Shown piece by piece: positions 1 through 7,228 of a stretch of DNA of 17,005 nt. A model generated the notes under the pieces. It ran no database searches. It was not told the origin of the DNA and worked only from the letters and a program-made list of their open reading frames with translations. Location: contig DCIP01000110.1 of NCBI GenBank assembly GCA_002317115.1, forward strand, positions 1-17,005, read 5' to 3'. The number at the start of each line of letters is the position of its first letter. The stretch's first letter is position 1. The DNA comes from Candidatus Scybalocola fimicaballi (lineage in GTDB: Bacteria; Bacteroidota; Bacteroidia; Bacteroidales; Paludibacteraceae). Both the position numbers and the translations under genes were made by a program.

Positions 1-170
1 ACTGCCTGAGGAATATCGTCATCTCTCAAGTAAAGAATCTCCACAGGGAAATTCTTGGCTTTCACCAACAATGTTCTCTTTCCTGACTCTACTTTGATGC
101 TCGACTCTTCCAACATCGTCATCGTCTCTTCAAATAGACGTCCTTTTGCCTGAACTGCTATTCTTAACAT
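1..170 (-). CDS. hisG: ATP phosphoribosyltransferase, N-terminal part (cut by window edge)
   Basis: HisG catalyses the first step of histidine synthesis: ATP plus PRPP gives phosphoribosyl-ATP, in the cytoplasm, with feedback inhibition by histidine. Only the first 56 codons are present. They begin MLRIAVQAKGRLFEE and run to LRDDDIPQAV, which matches the HisG N-terminus (LRIA.Q..GRL, then the RDDDIP block that lines the active-site cleft). The start is the ATG at 168-170. No better upstream start exists, because the preceding bases form the terminator of the his leader. Position directly behind a His-rich leader peptide and a terminator/antiterminator pair says this is probably the first gene of the his operon and is controlled by attenuation. 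The rest of the gene lies outside the window, so completeness cannot be judged. Confidence 0.93.
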   Translation of the reverse strand, partial: MLRIAVQAKGRLFEETMTMLEESSIKVESGKRTLLVKAKNFPVEILYLRDDDIPQA

Positions 171-194
171 AATTTGAATTTGTAATGGTTTTAT

Positions 195-230
195 AAAAAA
201 GGAGACCTACCGTTTCAAGTAAGCCTCCTT
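195..230 (-). terminator. His attenuator terminator with competing antiterminator
   Basis: On the minus strand positions 230-218 pair with 199-211 to give a 13-bp stem (three G-U pairs) and a 6-nt loop. The 3' arm runs into a T tract at 200-195. It lies 14 nt after the hisL stop and 24 nt before the hisG start. A competing pairing exists: bases 276-265 inside the leader ORF pair with 216-227, giving 12 contiguous pairs (three G-U) that use up most of the terminator's 5' arm. A further 7-bp hairpin, 296-290 with 282-276, folds over the last His codons. The two large structures cannot form together, as expected for ribosome-mediated attenuation. Confidence 0.82.
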
Positions 231-244
231 CGTTCTTCTATTAA

Positions 245-331
245 TTATTTTGCAGAACACATACAAAGCTCACTTGCATCATTTTCAATATGATGCTCAT
301 GATGATGCTTATGTAGTCTGCGAAATTTCAT
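245..331 (-). CDS. hisL: His operon leader peptide (28 aa, six His codons)
   Basis: This short ORF starts with ATG at 329-331, reads MKFRRLHKHHHEHH, continues 14 more residues, and stops at TAA 245-247. Residues 7, 9, 10, 11, 13 and 14 are His. Six His in an eight-residue stretch, just upstream of hisG, is what a histidine attenuator leader looks like. The role of such peptides is in their translation, not in the product: scarce His-tRNA stalls the ribosome at the His codons and changes folding of the RNA behind it. The ORF sits between a near-consensus promoter (350-380) and an intrinsic terminator (195-230) ahead of hisG. No Shine-Dalgarno sequence is evident, which is normal for the phylum. 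The call rests on composition and position; the peptide has not been matched to any database entry. Confidence 0.85.
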   Translation of the reverse strand: MKFRRLHKHHHEHHIENDASELCMCSAK

Positions 332-349
332 TTGCTTTAATATTTTCTA

Positions 350-380
350 CAAAATTACATAAAATTGATATTATGACAAT
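350..380 (-). promoter_or_regulatory. Promoter of hisL-hisG
   Basis: The minus strand has TAATTTTG at 357-350, matching the Bacteroidetes -7 element TAnnTTTG, with ATTG (TTG core, 379-377) upstream after a 19-nt spacer. Transcription should begin near 345, giving a 5' leader of only about 14 nt before hisL. The spacer is bracketed by an imperfectly explained AAATTG/CAATTT inverted repeat (362-382). Confidence 0.75.
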
Positions 381-408
381 TTATATAGCGATTTTTTATC
401 AAACTTTT

Positions 409-3400
409 TTACTTCTTGATAAATCTCGTTGTGTAAATTGCATCTTCTGAGTTGACGGTGATGACATAAACACCTGAACTCAAACTATTAACATCAATTT
501 CTGTAACACGTTCATCAGAGTCAAGTTCTGCCACCCTACGAGACAAACAGTCCACAATCTGGATATGGTGTGCACCATTTTCTCTAACCTCTACGTACAA
601 AATATTGTCAACAGGGTTTGGATAAACTGTCACATTTGACTCTATAGAATCATCACCTGTAGGAGTATCACAAAGTAGTGAACCATTTTTCAATCTTGGA
701 GTTGGCAGTTCAAGACCTATATGATCTTCCAAAGAGCAATTAGTAAACTCAACCAATTCTGACGAGCCATCAGTCTCACGTCCATAACTTCCATTCTTGG
801 CATGTTTCTGTGCAGTCAAAACATCCAATGTGTCGTTTTCTCCTTTGTATTTTTGGATCAAAGCCAAATCGATCGGAACAAGAGCAGAAAGTTTGAATCC
901 CAAATGAAGCGGACCACCTTCCGCATTTCCGTCAGCCCACAACAAGACTCTTCCTTTGGCTGGCACAACAGTAGAATCAGACTGGTATCTTGGGAACACA
1001 TGACTCTTTTGTTTTGTCAAGTTTACCAAGACCATATCTGCCAAATCAACATCAGTTTCACCGGCATTATAGATCTCAATCCAGTCTGGTTTTTCTCCAT
1101 ACTCATCCTGAATTCTATTGTTAGACGAACAGATTTCGTTGATGAACAACTGTGGTCTTACGTATGTCGGATCCTCCTCAACGTACAACTTAACTGTCAT
1201 ATCGGTTCCAACATTACCTTCAAAGACATCTCCAGTAACCTCAGACTTGGCTGATGACTCGTAAGAAGCTGTAAACTTCATTGTCATATCTGAACTACCT
1301 GGCTCATTCTGATGAACCTCAACGGCAATCACATTCTTACCTTTCTTGAACAATGAACCGTCGATCTTAAATGAACACTCTTCATCATTTGCGTATCCTT
1401 CCTCCAATTCTGCATACATGTCGTATGAATATGTTGTGTCTTTAGGCAAGTTACGAACTTTTACAACCTTACCATTGACATAAACGACAACAGCATCATC
1501 ATACATTACATTTACAGATATCTCTTTGAAATCGTTGGCAGTAGCACAATCGACACTAGTACGGAAATATGCTGTGATGTACTTGTTTTCCTTATCCTTA
1601 CCATAATTCAACTTAGTGTCATAGTCTCTGTCGCTCGCATAACCGAACTTACCCTTACCTACCTTCCATTCTGAATCATCGTAGTCTGGATCCATCCAAT
1701 TCTTAGCCGGCATAATACTATCGTAGAAATATGACCACTGAGTGCTCTTTGTAATCAAATCGTTCGATTCAACAAGAGGATCCGACAAATACCACTTCTG
1801 AACACGGTAACCAGCTGGCAATTGTGGTTCAATCTTTACTCTCTGTCCATCATAACAATTGTAAGTATAAGAATCCCCATTCATAAGCTCCTTGTTGAAC
1901 AAAAAGTCAACGGTAGACAACTCATCTGGAAGCACAACTTCAAAATTGAACTTGACCTTTGAGTCAGACATCTTGAATTTTGAAAGCAACTGGCTCTTGA
2001 TATTCTTGCATCTGTCAGCAGTAAACGACTTTATTCCATTTGTATAGTCATCAACACTTCCATGAATTGCCTCAGTAGCGCAGAAATCTTTCTTGACCAA
2101 AGATGAGACGGAATCCCACTTAGCCATAATCTTGTCCTCTGTAAAACGAGTGTTTAGCTGCTTCAAGAATTCTGTCACAAAACGCAACTTGAAATCCTCA
2201 TTCTGCATGCAGTGGTAGAACAAAGTAGTCTTCCACTTTGATTTTTCATCAAATCTATAACCTCCTCCGGTGTCAGTTCCATTAGCCCAGTTGACAGCCT
2301 CACCTACACCCATTGCAAAATCCATCATGTTCATGTTTGCATTACAATAGTTAGGAGACCATCCTTCATACATTCCGTATCCGAAGTCTGTATCATAAAC
2401 GATCCAGCGGAATTTACCACCGTTTCTCTTTCGCCAAATCTTTGTGTTATTTCCTGGCCAGTCTGTATTCACTACAAACTGCTCCAAAATCTGCCAATGG
2501 ATATATTCCTCTACATCCATTCTCTTAGACAACTGCTGATAGAAATCTGGATCAGAATAATGGTTCTCCACATACGAAATCATCTCATCGTACGCGTCAC
2601 GAGTTCCTACAACAGCAGAGAGTTTTTCTGTCTTGATCGAGATTTCATCAATCTCTTCCTCTTCCAATCCATAATTATGGAAAATGAAATCCTCATTCGT
2701 ACGCTCACGCAATCCCATCAAACCTTGGTATTTACCGTTTAGATAGTATGCTACTGGCTGATATCCCTGATAATCAACACCTAATCCTTTACCTATAGAC
2801 TGCATAAATCCGTCACGGCATCTCAATGATCCATAAGCGTTACCTCCATTACGAATCTGGACGCTCTTCATTTCTGAAAAGTCCTTTTCTTTGAAGAATT
2901 TAGTATAACCAAGACGATTGTTACCCGTCTTCTTAGATGCTTTCATCTTCAAACTCTTAGTCTTATAAGAATCTTGACGCGAACATCCTCCAGTAACACC
3001 AATCTCAATTTTCTGGCTGCATTTCAAAGCTCCGTCCTCAAAATACTCAAAATATGCAGGGCGGTTCCAGTCTCTATTATAATTGGCTTTAGCACTAACA
3101 CACGATGAAGCTCCTGCCACACCATTCTTTCCCTTTGTGCATATACCGATCTCATCGTCATTCAAGAACACGTCATCTGTACATATACATACAACAGGAA
3201 GATCATCTCCCTTGCAATGATCCTTATATGGCGACTCCAAAATGAATGTTCCAGTCAAGACATCACTTGCCAACTGTCCGTTGACATACGCTTTTGCTCT
3301 AATTGGATGATTAGTATGGATTTCAAAAGGTCCCTCATACAACTTGCTCTCTTCTGTAGGTGTCGATCCATCTGTTGTATAATATATCTTGGCAGAGTCT

Positions 3401-3984
3401 ATTTCACATACCAACTCGATTTTCTTTTCTTCCTCTCCAAAATAAAAACCTGGTTTTGTCTTGAATGTTGGAGCTGGCACACGTGTCTTATAAGCGGTGC
3501 TATTCTTTTTTCCAGGAGTTGGCTCCATAAAGCCATCTGCACAATATGAGACATTTGGCAACTGCAGTGGGTGAGTTAGCGACACTTCACTACCATCGGC
3601 AAACACAAATTCCAGTTTACCTGCCTTATATTCCAAACTCTTTGGATAGCTTCCCAATATTGTTGAAGACGACGGTTTTGTCTCGACGTCACCATAAAAT
3701 GCTAAGATACTGTATCCTGCTGGAATTTTATGGCTCTCTTGGAACACGCCACTCCAATCAACTTTTCCAGATGATTTATATGCAGTGACTGTTGCTCCCT
3801 TCAAATCAACAGGATCACCGTCATTATAGAATTCTACCCATGAAGGGAAATCATATGTATTGCCATCCATATATGCAGTGATATTGCATGGCATAATTTC
3901 ATTGATTTTTACCGTTGCCGAAACTCCCAAAGAAACGACAACTGACATAATAGTTGTAAGTTTTCTAAAAAACATATTTCCCAT
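409..3984 (-). CDS. Secreted CotH-kinase / lamin-tail multidomain protein with T9SS sorting domain
   Basis: Exported protein of 1191 aa. From the chosen start: signal peptide 1-23; lamin-tail domain about 26-110 (INEIMP...WVEFYN); chitobiase/hexosaminidase C-terminal-like module about 171-249 (IYYTTDGSTPT); CotH kinase domain about 262-660; jelly-roll-like module about 755-910; second lamin-tail domain about 945-1095 (INEICSSN...PDWIEIYN); and T9SS type A sorting domain about 1116-1191 (VYPNPVDN...SGVYVITV). CotH proteins are atypical kinases. The likely catalytic residues are D508 and N512/N513 in NTDWPGNN and D531/D533 in YDTDFG. The sorting domain predicts export across the outer membrane and surface attachment. 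An ATG ten codons upstream (4014) is in frame, but the promoter places the transcript start near 4005, so ATG 3984 (preceded by AGGGAG) is preferred. The protein has 22 cysteines, many for an exported Bacteroidetes protein. The substrate is unknown. Confidence 0.85.
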   Translation of the reverse strand: MGNMFFRKLTTIMSVVVSLGVSATVKINEIMPCNITAYMDGNTYDFPSWVEFYNDGDPVDLKGATVTAYKSSGKVDWSGVFQESHKIPAGYSILAFYGDVETKPSSSTILGSYPKSLEYKAGKLEFVFADGSEVSLTHPLQLPNVSYCADGFMEPTPGKKNSTAYKTRVPAPTFKTKPGFYFGEEEKKIELVCEIDSAKIYYTTDGSTPTEESKLYEGPFEIHTNHPIRAKAYVNGQLASDVLTGTFILESPYKDHCKGDDLPVVCICTDDVFLNDDEIGICTKGKNGVAGASSCVSAKANYNRDWNRPAYFEYFEDGALKCSQKIEIGVTGGCSRQDSYKTKSLKMKASKKTGNNRLGYTKFFKEKDFSEMKSVQIRNGGNAYGSLRCRDGFMQSIGKGLGVDYQGYQPVAYYLNGKYQGLMGLRERTNEDFIFHNYGLEEEEIDEISIKTEKLSAVVGTRDAYDEMISYVENHYSDPDFYQQLSKRMDVEEYIHWQILEQFVVNTDWPGNNTKIWRKRNGGKFRWIVYDTDFGYGMYEGWSPNYCNANMNMMDFAMGVGEAVNWANGTDTGGGYRFDEKSKWKTTLFYHCMQNEDFKLRFVTEFLKQLNTRFTEDKIMAKWDSVSSLVKKDFCATEAIHGSVDDYTNGIKSFTADRCKNIKSQLLSKFKMSDSKVKFNFEVVLPDELSTVDFLFNKELMNGDSYTYNCYDGQRVKIEPQLPAGYRVQKWYLSDPLVESNDLITKSTQWSYFYDSIMPAKNWMDPDYDDSEWKVGKGKFGYASDRDYDTKLNYGKDKENKYITAYFRTSVDCATANDFKEISVNVMYDDAVVVYVNGKVVKVRNLPKDTTYSYDMYAELEEGYANDEECSFKIDGSLFKKGKNVIAVEVHQNEPGSSDMTMKFTASYESSAKSEVTGDVFEGNVGTDMTVKLYVEEDPTYVRPQLFINEICSSNNRIQDEYGEKPDWIEIYNAGETDVDLADMVLVNLTKQKSHVFPRYQSDSTVVPAKGRVLLWADGNAEGGPLHLGFKLSALVPIDLALIQKYKGENDTLDVLTAQKHAKNGSYGRETDGSSELVEFTNCSLEDHIGLELPTPRLKNGSLLCDTPTGDDSIESNVTVYPNPVDNILYVEVRENGAHHIQIVDCLSRRVAELDSDERVTEIDVNSLSSGVYVITVNSEDAIYTTRFIKK

Positions 3985-4011
3985 ATACTCCCTATTATAA
4001 TTGTAAAGCCA

Positions 4012-4043
4012 CAAATGTATCTAAACAACCTTACAAAAACAAA
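4012..4043 (-). promoter_or_regulatory. Promoter of the CotH-kinase gene
   Basis: The minus strand has TACATTTG at 4019-4012 (TAnnTTTG) with TTTG at 4043-4040, spacer 20 nt. The expected transcript start near 4005 lies downstream of the longest-ORF ATG (4014), which therefore cannot be used from this promoter. Confidence 0.7.
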
Positions 4044-4123
4044 ATTTACGCATTTAAAAACAAGTACAAATCCGTAAATAGGCAAATTTTATAGACGAAT
4101 TGGCAAACGAGCCAGATAAGTTA

Positions 4124-4639
4124 TTAACATTTTTGATGAAGGATTAAATTATACGCATCTATAAGGCTATTCAGTTCACTTTTAGTCTCATTCAAAAGAA
4201 TCAGTGCTCTTTCTTTGGCATTTCGTCTTTTCTCATTTTTGATTTCTGAAATTGCTCCCTCAATGGTAAGACGTCGCTCCCTTAGCAAAAATTTAAGCAA
4301 TTTGAGATTCTCTATATTCTCTTTTGTGAATTTTCTTGTACCACCACGTGAACGCTGGCTACAGAAGTTTTTTCCTAATTCAGCAAACGCATCCTCCCAA
4401 AAACGTATTGTGGGTTGAGTTTCACCAATAATAGATTCCACCTCGCTAATCTTGTAGTATTTCTTTTCGTAGACGGAATTGTCAGTTTCTTCAGTATATT
4501 CAGCATCATTAGCAGATGTCTCATTATTCGAAGTCTCCATGCCATCGTCACTTGGATTTTGATCTTCGTTTGATGGAACAGGATTATTCTCAGAATCCCA
4601 TACTAGTATATCTTCTGAATCATCTATCATACTACGCAT
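4124..4639 (-). CDS. MerR-type HTH transcriptional regulator with acidic N-terminal extension
   Basis: Protein of 171 aa. Residues about 60-130 form a MerR-type winged helix-turn-helix: KYYKISEVESIIG, then TIRFWEDAF (the W at 81 and preceding RF are typical), a basic wing with RGGTRKFTKENIENLK, and a hydrophobic helix LKFLLRERRLTIEGAISEI. A short basic helix and a likely coiled coil (about 132-170) follow, in place of an effector-binding domain. This resembles the small MerR-like proteins common in Bacteroidetes. Residues 1-57 are an unusual low-complexity extension rich in Asp, Glu, Asn and Ser. An in-frame ATG at 4630 is an alternative start. The gene follows the ompA-like gene after a strong terminator, and no consensus promoter of its own was seen. 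Its targets are unknown; the downstream CotH gene is only a candidate by position. Confidence 0.8.
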   Translation of the reverse strand: MRSMIDDSEDILVWDSENNPVPSNEDQNPSDDGMETSNNETSANDAEYTEETDNSVYEKKYYKISEVESIIGETQPTIRFWEDAFAELGKNFCSQRSRGGTRKFTKENIENLKLLKFLLRERRLTIEGAISEIKNEKRRNAKERALILLNETKSELNSLIDAYNLILHQKC

Positions 4640-4654
4640 AGCTTAATTTTGGTC

Positions 4655-4692
4655 AAAAAAAAGAGAAAGAACCGCCGAGACGATTCTTTCTC
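4655..4692 (-). terminator. Intrinsic terminator of the ompA-like gene
   Basis: On the minus strand GAGAAAGAA (4692-4684) pairs perfectly with TTCTTTCTC (4671-4663). The stem extends by three more pairs (one G-U) around a 6-nt loop and is followed by eight T (4662-4655). It sits 23 bp after the stop codon at 4715. Confidence 0.9.
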
Positions 4693-4714
4693 AAATACTT
4701 ATTGAAAATTCTTA

Positions 4715-6199
4715 TTAGAACTCAACCTCGAATGCAACACGACGGTTCTCAGCACGTCCCTTAGCAGTCTTATTGCTTGCTACTGGAACTGTATCACCGT
4801 AACCTGCAGCAGCCAAACGAGACTCATCAACACCCTTGCTGATCAAGTACTCTCTTACAGAAGCAGCACGCTCCTTAGAAAGCTGCATGTTCTTTGCAGG
4901 ATCACCTACGTTATCTGTGTGACCACCGATATTCAACTTGTAAGCTGGATTCTCCTGCATTACCTTAACTACATCGTCAAGGATTGCGAAAGAAGTCTTA
5001 CCCTTGATCTTAGACTTACCAGTCTCGAACTGAACTCCGTTAAGAGCCTTCTTGAACAACTGCTTAACCTCAGCCTTGATTTCAGGACATCCCTTGTTCT
5101 CCTTGATACCTGGAGTCTCTGGACACTTATCCTCGAAGTCGTAAACACCGTCGCCATCCTTATCTGTTGGGCAACCATTCTCGTCTACGAATCCCTTAGC
5201 AGCTGATGGAGTACCAGGACACTTGTCTAGGTAATCAGGAACACCGTCACCGTCTGTATCCTTAGGACATCCGTTCTCATCAACCTCAGCCTCCTTTGGA
5301 GTGTCAGGACACTGATCTAGGTAGTCAGCAACACCATCGCCATCTGTATCGATTGGGCAACCAAGTGAGTCAACCTGAACACCTGCTGGTGTGTTAGGAC
5401 ACTTATCAAGATAGTTAGGAACACCGTCCTTATCATCATCAAGTGGACAACCATTAGCGTCAACAGCTACACCAAGTGGAGTGTTAGGACACTTGTCAAG
5501 CTTATCCTCAACACCATCCTTATCTGAATCCTTAGGAGAACCAAAAGCAAACTTCAAACCTAGGCTGTGCATCAACTGCTGATCTTTAGCGCTACCACAC
5601 TCATACTGATCTTTGTCATCTCCAAGTGTGTAACCATAACGAGCTGTGTAAGACAAAGCCAAACGGTCGTTGATTCTGTAATCACATCCAATACCAGCTG
5701 CGATAACAACATCACCACCCTCAGCTCCGATATACTTCTCTGAATCTTTCTCCATCAAGTAACGGTAACCGACACCAGCGAAAACGTATGGATTGAAACG
5801 GCAAGAATCCTTAGTCACGAACTTGAAAGCAGCAGTCAAATCACCGTAAACTTCCTTCAACTTCATCTCTGCCTGATTACTTGCATTTGAGCCTAGAACA
5901 AGAGAGTTATTACCCTCATTATCGTACTCCATACCTTCCATCTTTGCACCTAGCAAACCGTAAGAGCCGAAGAATGCCACATCCCAACGCTTGTTCAAGA
6001 AACGGTTAACTGAGATAGCACCGTGTCCGTAGAAACTATAGTTATCCTTAAGGATACCCATCATGTTGCTTGCAATCTCTCCTTCATACTCTGTCAAACC
6101 TCCGTAGACGCCGATTGCCCACTGGTTAGACTCTGTCTGAGCTGTTGCAGCAGAAACTCCTGTAATTGCTGCACACGCTAAAGTTACAATCTTTTTCAT
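4715..6199 (-). CDS. OmpA-family outer membrane protein with thrombospondin type 3 repeats
   Basis: Protein of 494 aa that tethers the outer membrane to peptidoglycan. Signal peptide 1-20 (cleavage after ATA, before QTESN). Residues 21-221 form an N-terminal 8-stranded beta-barrel-like domain ending in LGLKFAFG. Residues 224-372 carry five thrombospondin type 3 repeats of about 28 residues, each with D.D.DGV.D..D.CP.TP and NGCP; these acidic repeats bind calcium in known relatives. Residues 380-494 are the OmpA/MotB peptidoglycan-binding domain, with GGHTDNVG (D429) and LSKERAASV (R444), the two positions that contact diaminopimelate in OmpA, and a terminal NRRV. It has its own promoter and terminator, so it is probably monocistronic and abundant. 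The protein ends in Phe, as is common for outer membrane proteins. Confidence 0.92.
   Translation of the reverse strand: MKKIVTLACAAITGVSAATAQTESNQWAIGVYGGLTEYEGEIASNMMGILKDNYSFYGHGAISVNRFLNKRWDVAFFGSYGLLGAKMEGMEYDNEGNNSLVLGSNASNQAEMKLKEVYGDLTAAFKFVTKDSCRFNPYVFAGVGYRYLMEKDSEKYIGAEGGDVVIAAGIGCDYRINDRLALSYTARYGYTLGDDKDQYECGSAKDQQLMHSLGLKFAFGSPKDSDKDGVEDKLDKCPNTPLGVAVDANGCPLDDDKDGVPNYLDKCPNTPAGVQVDSLGCPIDTDGDGVADYLDQCPDTPKEAEVDENGCPKDTDGDGVPDYLDKCPGTPSAAKGFVDENGCPTDKDGDGVYDFEDKCPETPGIKENKGCPEIKAEVKQLFKKALNGVQFETGKSKIKGKTSFAILDDVVKVMQENPAYKLNIGGHTDNVGDPAKNMQLSKERAASVREYLISKGVDESRLAAAGYGDTVPVASNKTAKGRAENRRVAFEVEF
5084..5530 (-). repeat. Five tandem thrombospondin type 3 coding repeats
   Basis: Five imperfect repeats of roughly 84-90 bp within the ompA-like gene, encoding the D.DGDGV..YLD.CP.TP units (residues 224-372). 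The DNA copies are similar enough (the GGACACTTGTC and CCATCC/CCGTC blocks recur on the plus strand) to allow slippage or recombination, so copy number could vary between strains. Confidence 0.85.
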
Positions 6200-6243
6200 C
6201 TTTTCGTGTAGAATGAAATTATTACGTTATTATTTTCTGCTTA

Positions 6244-6277
6244 CAAATGTATAACTTTTTTAGAGTAATTTATCAAA
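6244..6277 (-). promoter_or_regulatory. Promoter of the ompA-like gene
   Basis: The minus strand has TACATTTG at 6251-6244, a match to TAnnTTTG. The nearest TTTG upstream is at 6277-6274, spacer 22 nt, a little longer than the usual 19-20. The transcript would start near 6237 with a leader of about 38 nt. Confidence 0.6.
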
Positions 6278-6485
6278 TTATAACATTTTTTTACCCTTAT
6301 ATCTATTTTCAAACACACTTTTTATTTGTAATAATGCAATAAAAATATCATTACTATCGTTGGCGATATGAGATTACATATATATAATATAATATTATTT
6401 TCAACAGTAGCTTCATCTACGTCTCTACTGCACCAGCCCCTCAATCTTAAAAAATGTTAATTTCTATTTTTTACAGCATTATTTT

Positions 6486-6526
6486 GAAAACTTGTTTTGT
6501 TTTTTGAGTTTTCCGAGATAAATTTG
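6486..6526 (+). promoter_or_regulatory. Promoter and candidate TetR operator of the efflux operon
   Basis: TTTG at 6496-6499 and TAAATTTG at 6519-6526 with a 19-nt spacer form a near-perfect Bacteroidetes promoter. An inverted repeat, GAAAACT (6486-6492) and AGTTTTC (6507-6513), is centred on the -33 element. A TetR dimer binding there would block transcription. The promoter is seen directly. The operator role is inferred from symmetry and from the TetR gene being first in the operon. Confidence 0.65.
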
Positions 6527-6562
6527 CAGCATATTTATAAAGAGTATTAAAGACACTAAAAT

Positions 6563-7204
6563 ATGAGTTTGATAGATTCTATAATCGAAACATCTACCAG
6601 GTTATTTGAGCGCCATGGTATTAAGGAAGTCAAGATGGACGACATCTCCTCTGCCCTTGGCATATCAAAGCGAACTCTTTACGAAACAGTACAAAGCCGC
6701 GACGAGCTTATCAAGCTTTGCTGCAAATATTATGCAAATCAGCTTAAAGAGCAGTTTGAGACTGTTGTCAACAAAGACTACAACTCTACATTCGAACGTA
6801 TTTTTAGTTTGAATGAAATCTTCATCAGACATGTCCACAACTCTCACAAGTCTTTTTTGGATGAGGTAAAGAAAAACGCCCAATGTGATCCAAACAAAAA
6901 AGAGAATAAGGAACTTCAGCTCGAATATTTCGAAATGTTGTTAACGGAAGGTCAAAAGGCCAAAGATGGCAAATTACCGGAAATTGATCATAGTCTTAAG
7001 CCAGACATCATGTCGAGACTTCTTGTATTGCAATTGAGAGCAATCGCAGAAGAAAATCACTTTGATTACTCAAAACAATCATTTTTTGAAGTTTACAGCA
7101 CCTCGTGGAAAATATTCATGCGTGGAATCGCAACAGAATACGGAAAGAAGGTCATCGATGCTTGGATTGCAAACGAGCAAAAAAACTTCAAAACAAATCT
7201 ATAA
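6563..7204 (+). CDS. TetR-family transcriptional regulator of the efflux operon
   Basis: Protein of 213 aa, the usual TetR length. Residues 5-50 carry the TetR N-terminal domain: SIIETSTRLFERHGIKEVKMDDI, then the helix-turn-helix SSALGISKRTLYETV, then RDEL. The C-terminal two thirds are helical and variable, as expected for the ligand-binding and dimerisation domain; the ligand cannot be read from sequence. The gene begins about 30 nt after the predicted transcript start and ends 24 bp before the TolC-like gene, so it is probably co-transcribed with the pump and represses its own operon. TetR-led RND operons of this layout are common in Bacteroidetes. The start ATG 6563 fits the family N-terminus; no other start is reasonable. 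Confidence 0.88.
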   Translation: MSLIDSIIETSTRLFERHGIKEVKMDDISSALGISKRTLYETVQSRDELIKLCCKYYANQLKEQFETVVNKDYNSTFERIFSLNEIFIRHVHNSHKSFLDEVKKNAQCDPNKKENKELQLEYFEMLLTEGQKAKDGKLPEIDHSLKPDIMSRLLVLQLRAIAEENHFDYSKQSFFEVYSTSWKIFMRGIATEYGKKVIDAWIANEQKNFKTNL

Positions 7205-7228
7205 TAGAAATAAAAAGAATATCAAAAT

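Larger units (their letters stand above)
6200..6562. other. Divergent intergenic region, AT-rich, 363 bp
   Basis: It separates the ompA-like gene (minus) from the TetR gene (plus). It holds the ompA promoter (6244-6277) and the efflux operon promoter with dyad (6486-6526). Between them (about 6280-6480) the sequence is AT-rich, and I can name only a weak dyad, CAGTAG (6405-6410) with CTACTG (6425-6430). No conserved RNA or convincing ORF was recognised in it. Confidence 0.7.

Noticed and set aside
362..382. AAATTG/CAATTT inverted repeat in the his promoter, considered as an operator or CotH gene terminator.
   Set aside because: The arms are only 6 bp and AT-rich, with no T tract. It overlaps the -33 element and could be chance.
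250..450. 66-codon plus-strand ORF over the his leader.
   Set aside because: It is antisense to hisL, the his promoter and the end of the CotH gene. The minus strand explains all of it.
4640..4714. Promoter for the MerR-like gene, with AGTATTTG near 4693-4700 examined.
   Set aside because: It lacks the TA of TAnnTTTG and lies before the ompA terminator. No promoter call is justified.
4969..5178. Arg/Ser-rich ORF on the minus strand within the ompA-like gene.
   Set aside because: It is an out-of-frame reading within the OmpA coding sequence, produced by its codon pattern. It has no start signal of its own.
5084..5530. Regular repeats considered as CRISPR or satellite DNA.
   Set aside because: They are in frame and encode thrombospondin type 3 repeats with conserved DGV, CP and NGCP positions.
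6405..6430. CAGTAG/CTACTG dyad considered as terminator or binding site.
   Set aside because: The stem is 6 bp with a 14-nt loop and no T tract. There is no supporting context.
6368..6460. 30-codon plus-strand ORF starting MRLHIYNIILFSTVASS in the divergent intergenic region.
   Set aside because: It has no consensus promoter before it, lies in AT-rich DNA and resembles no family I know. The hydrophobic start is likely chance.
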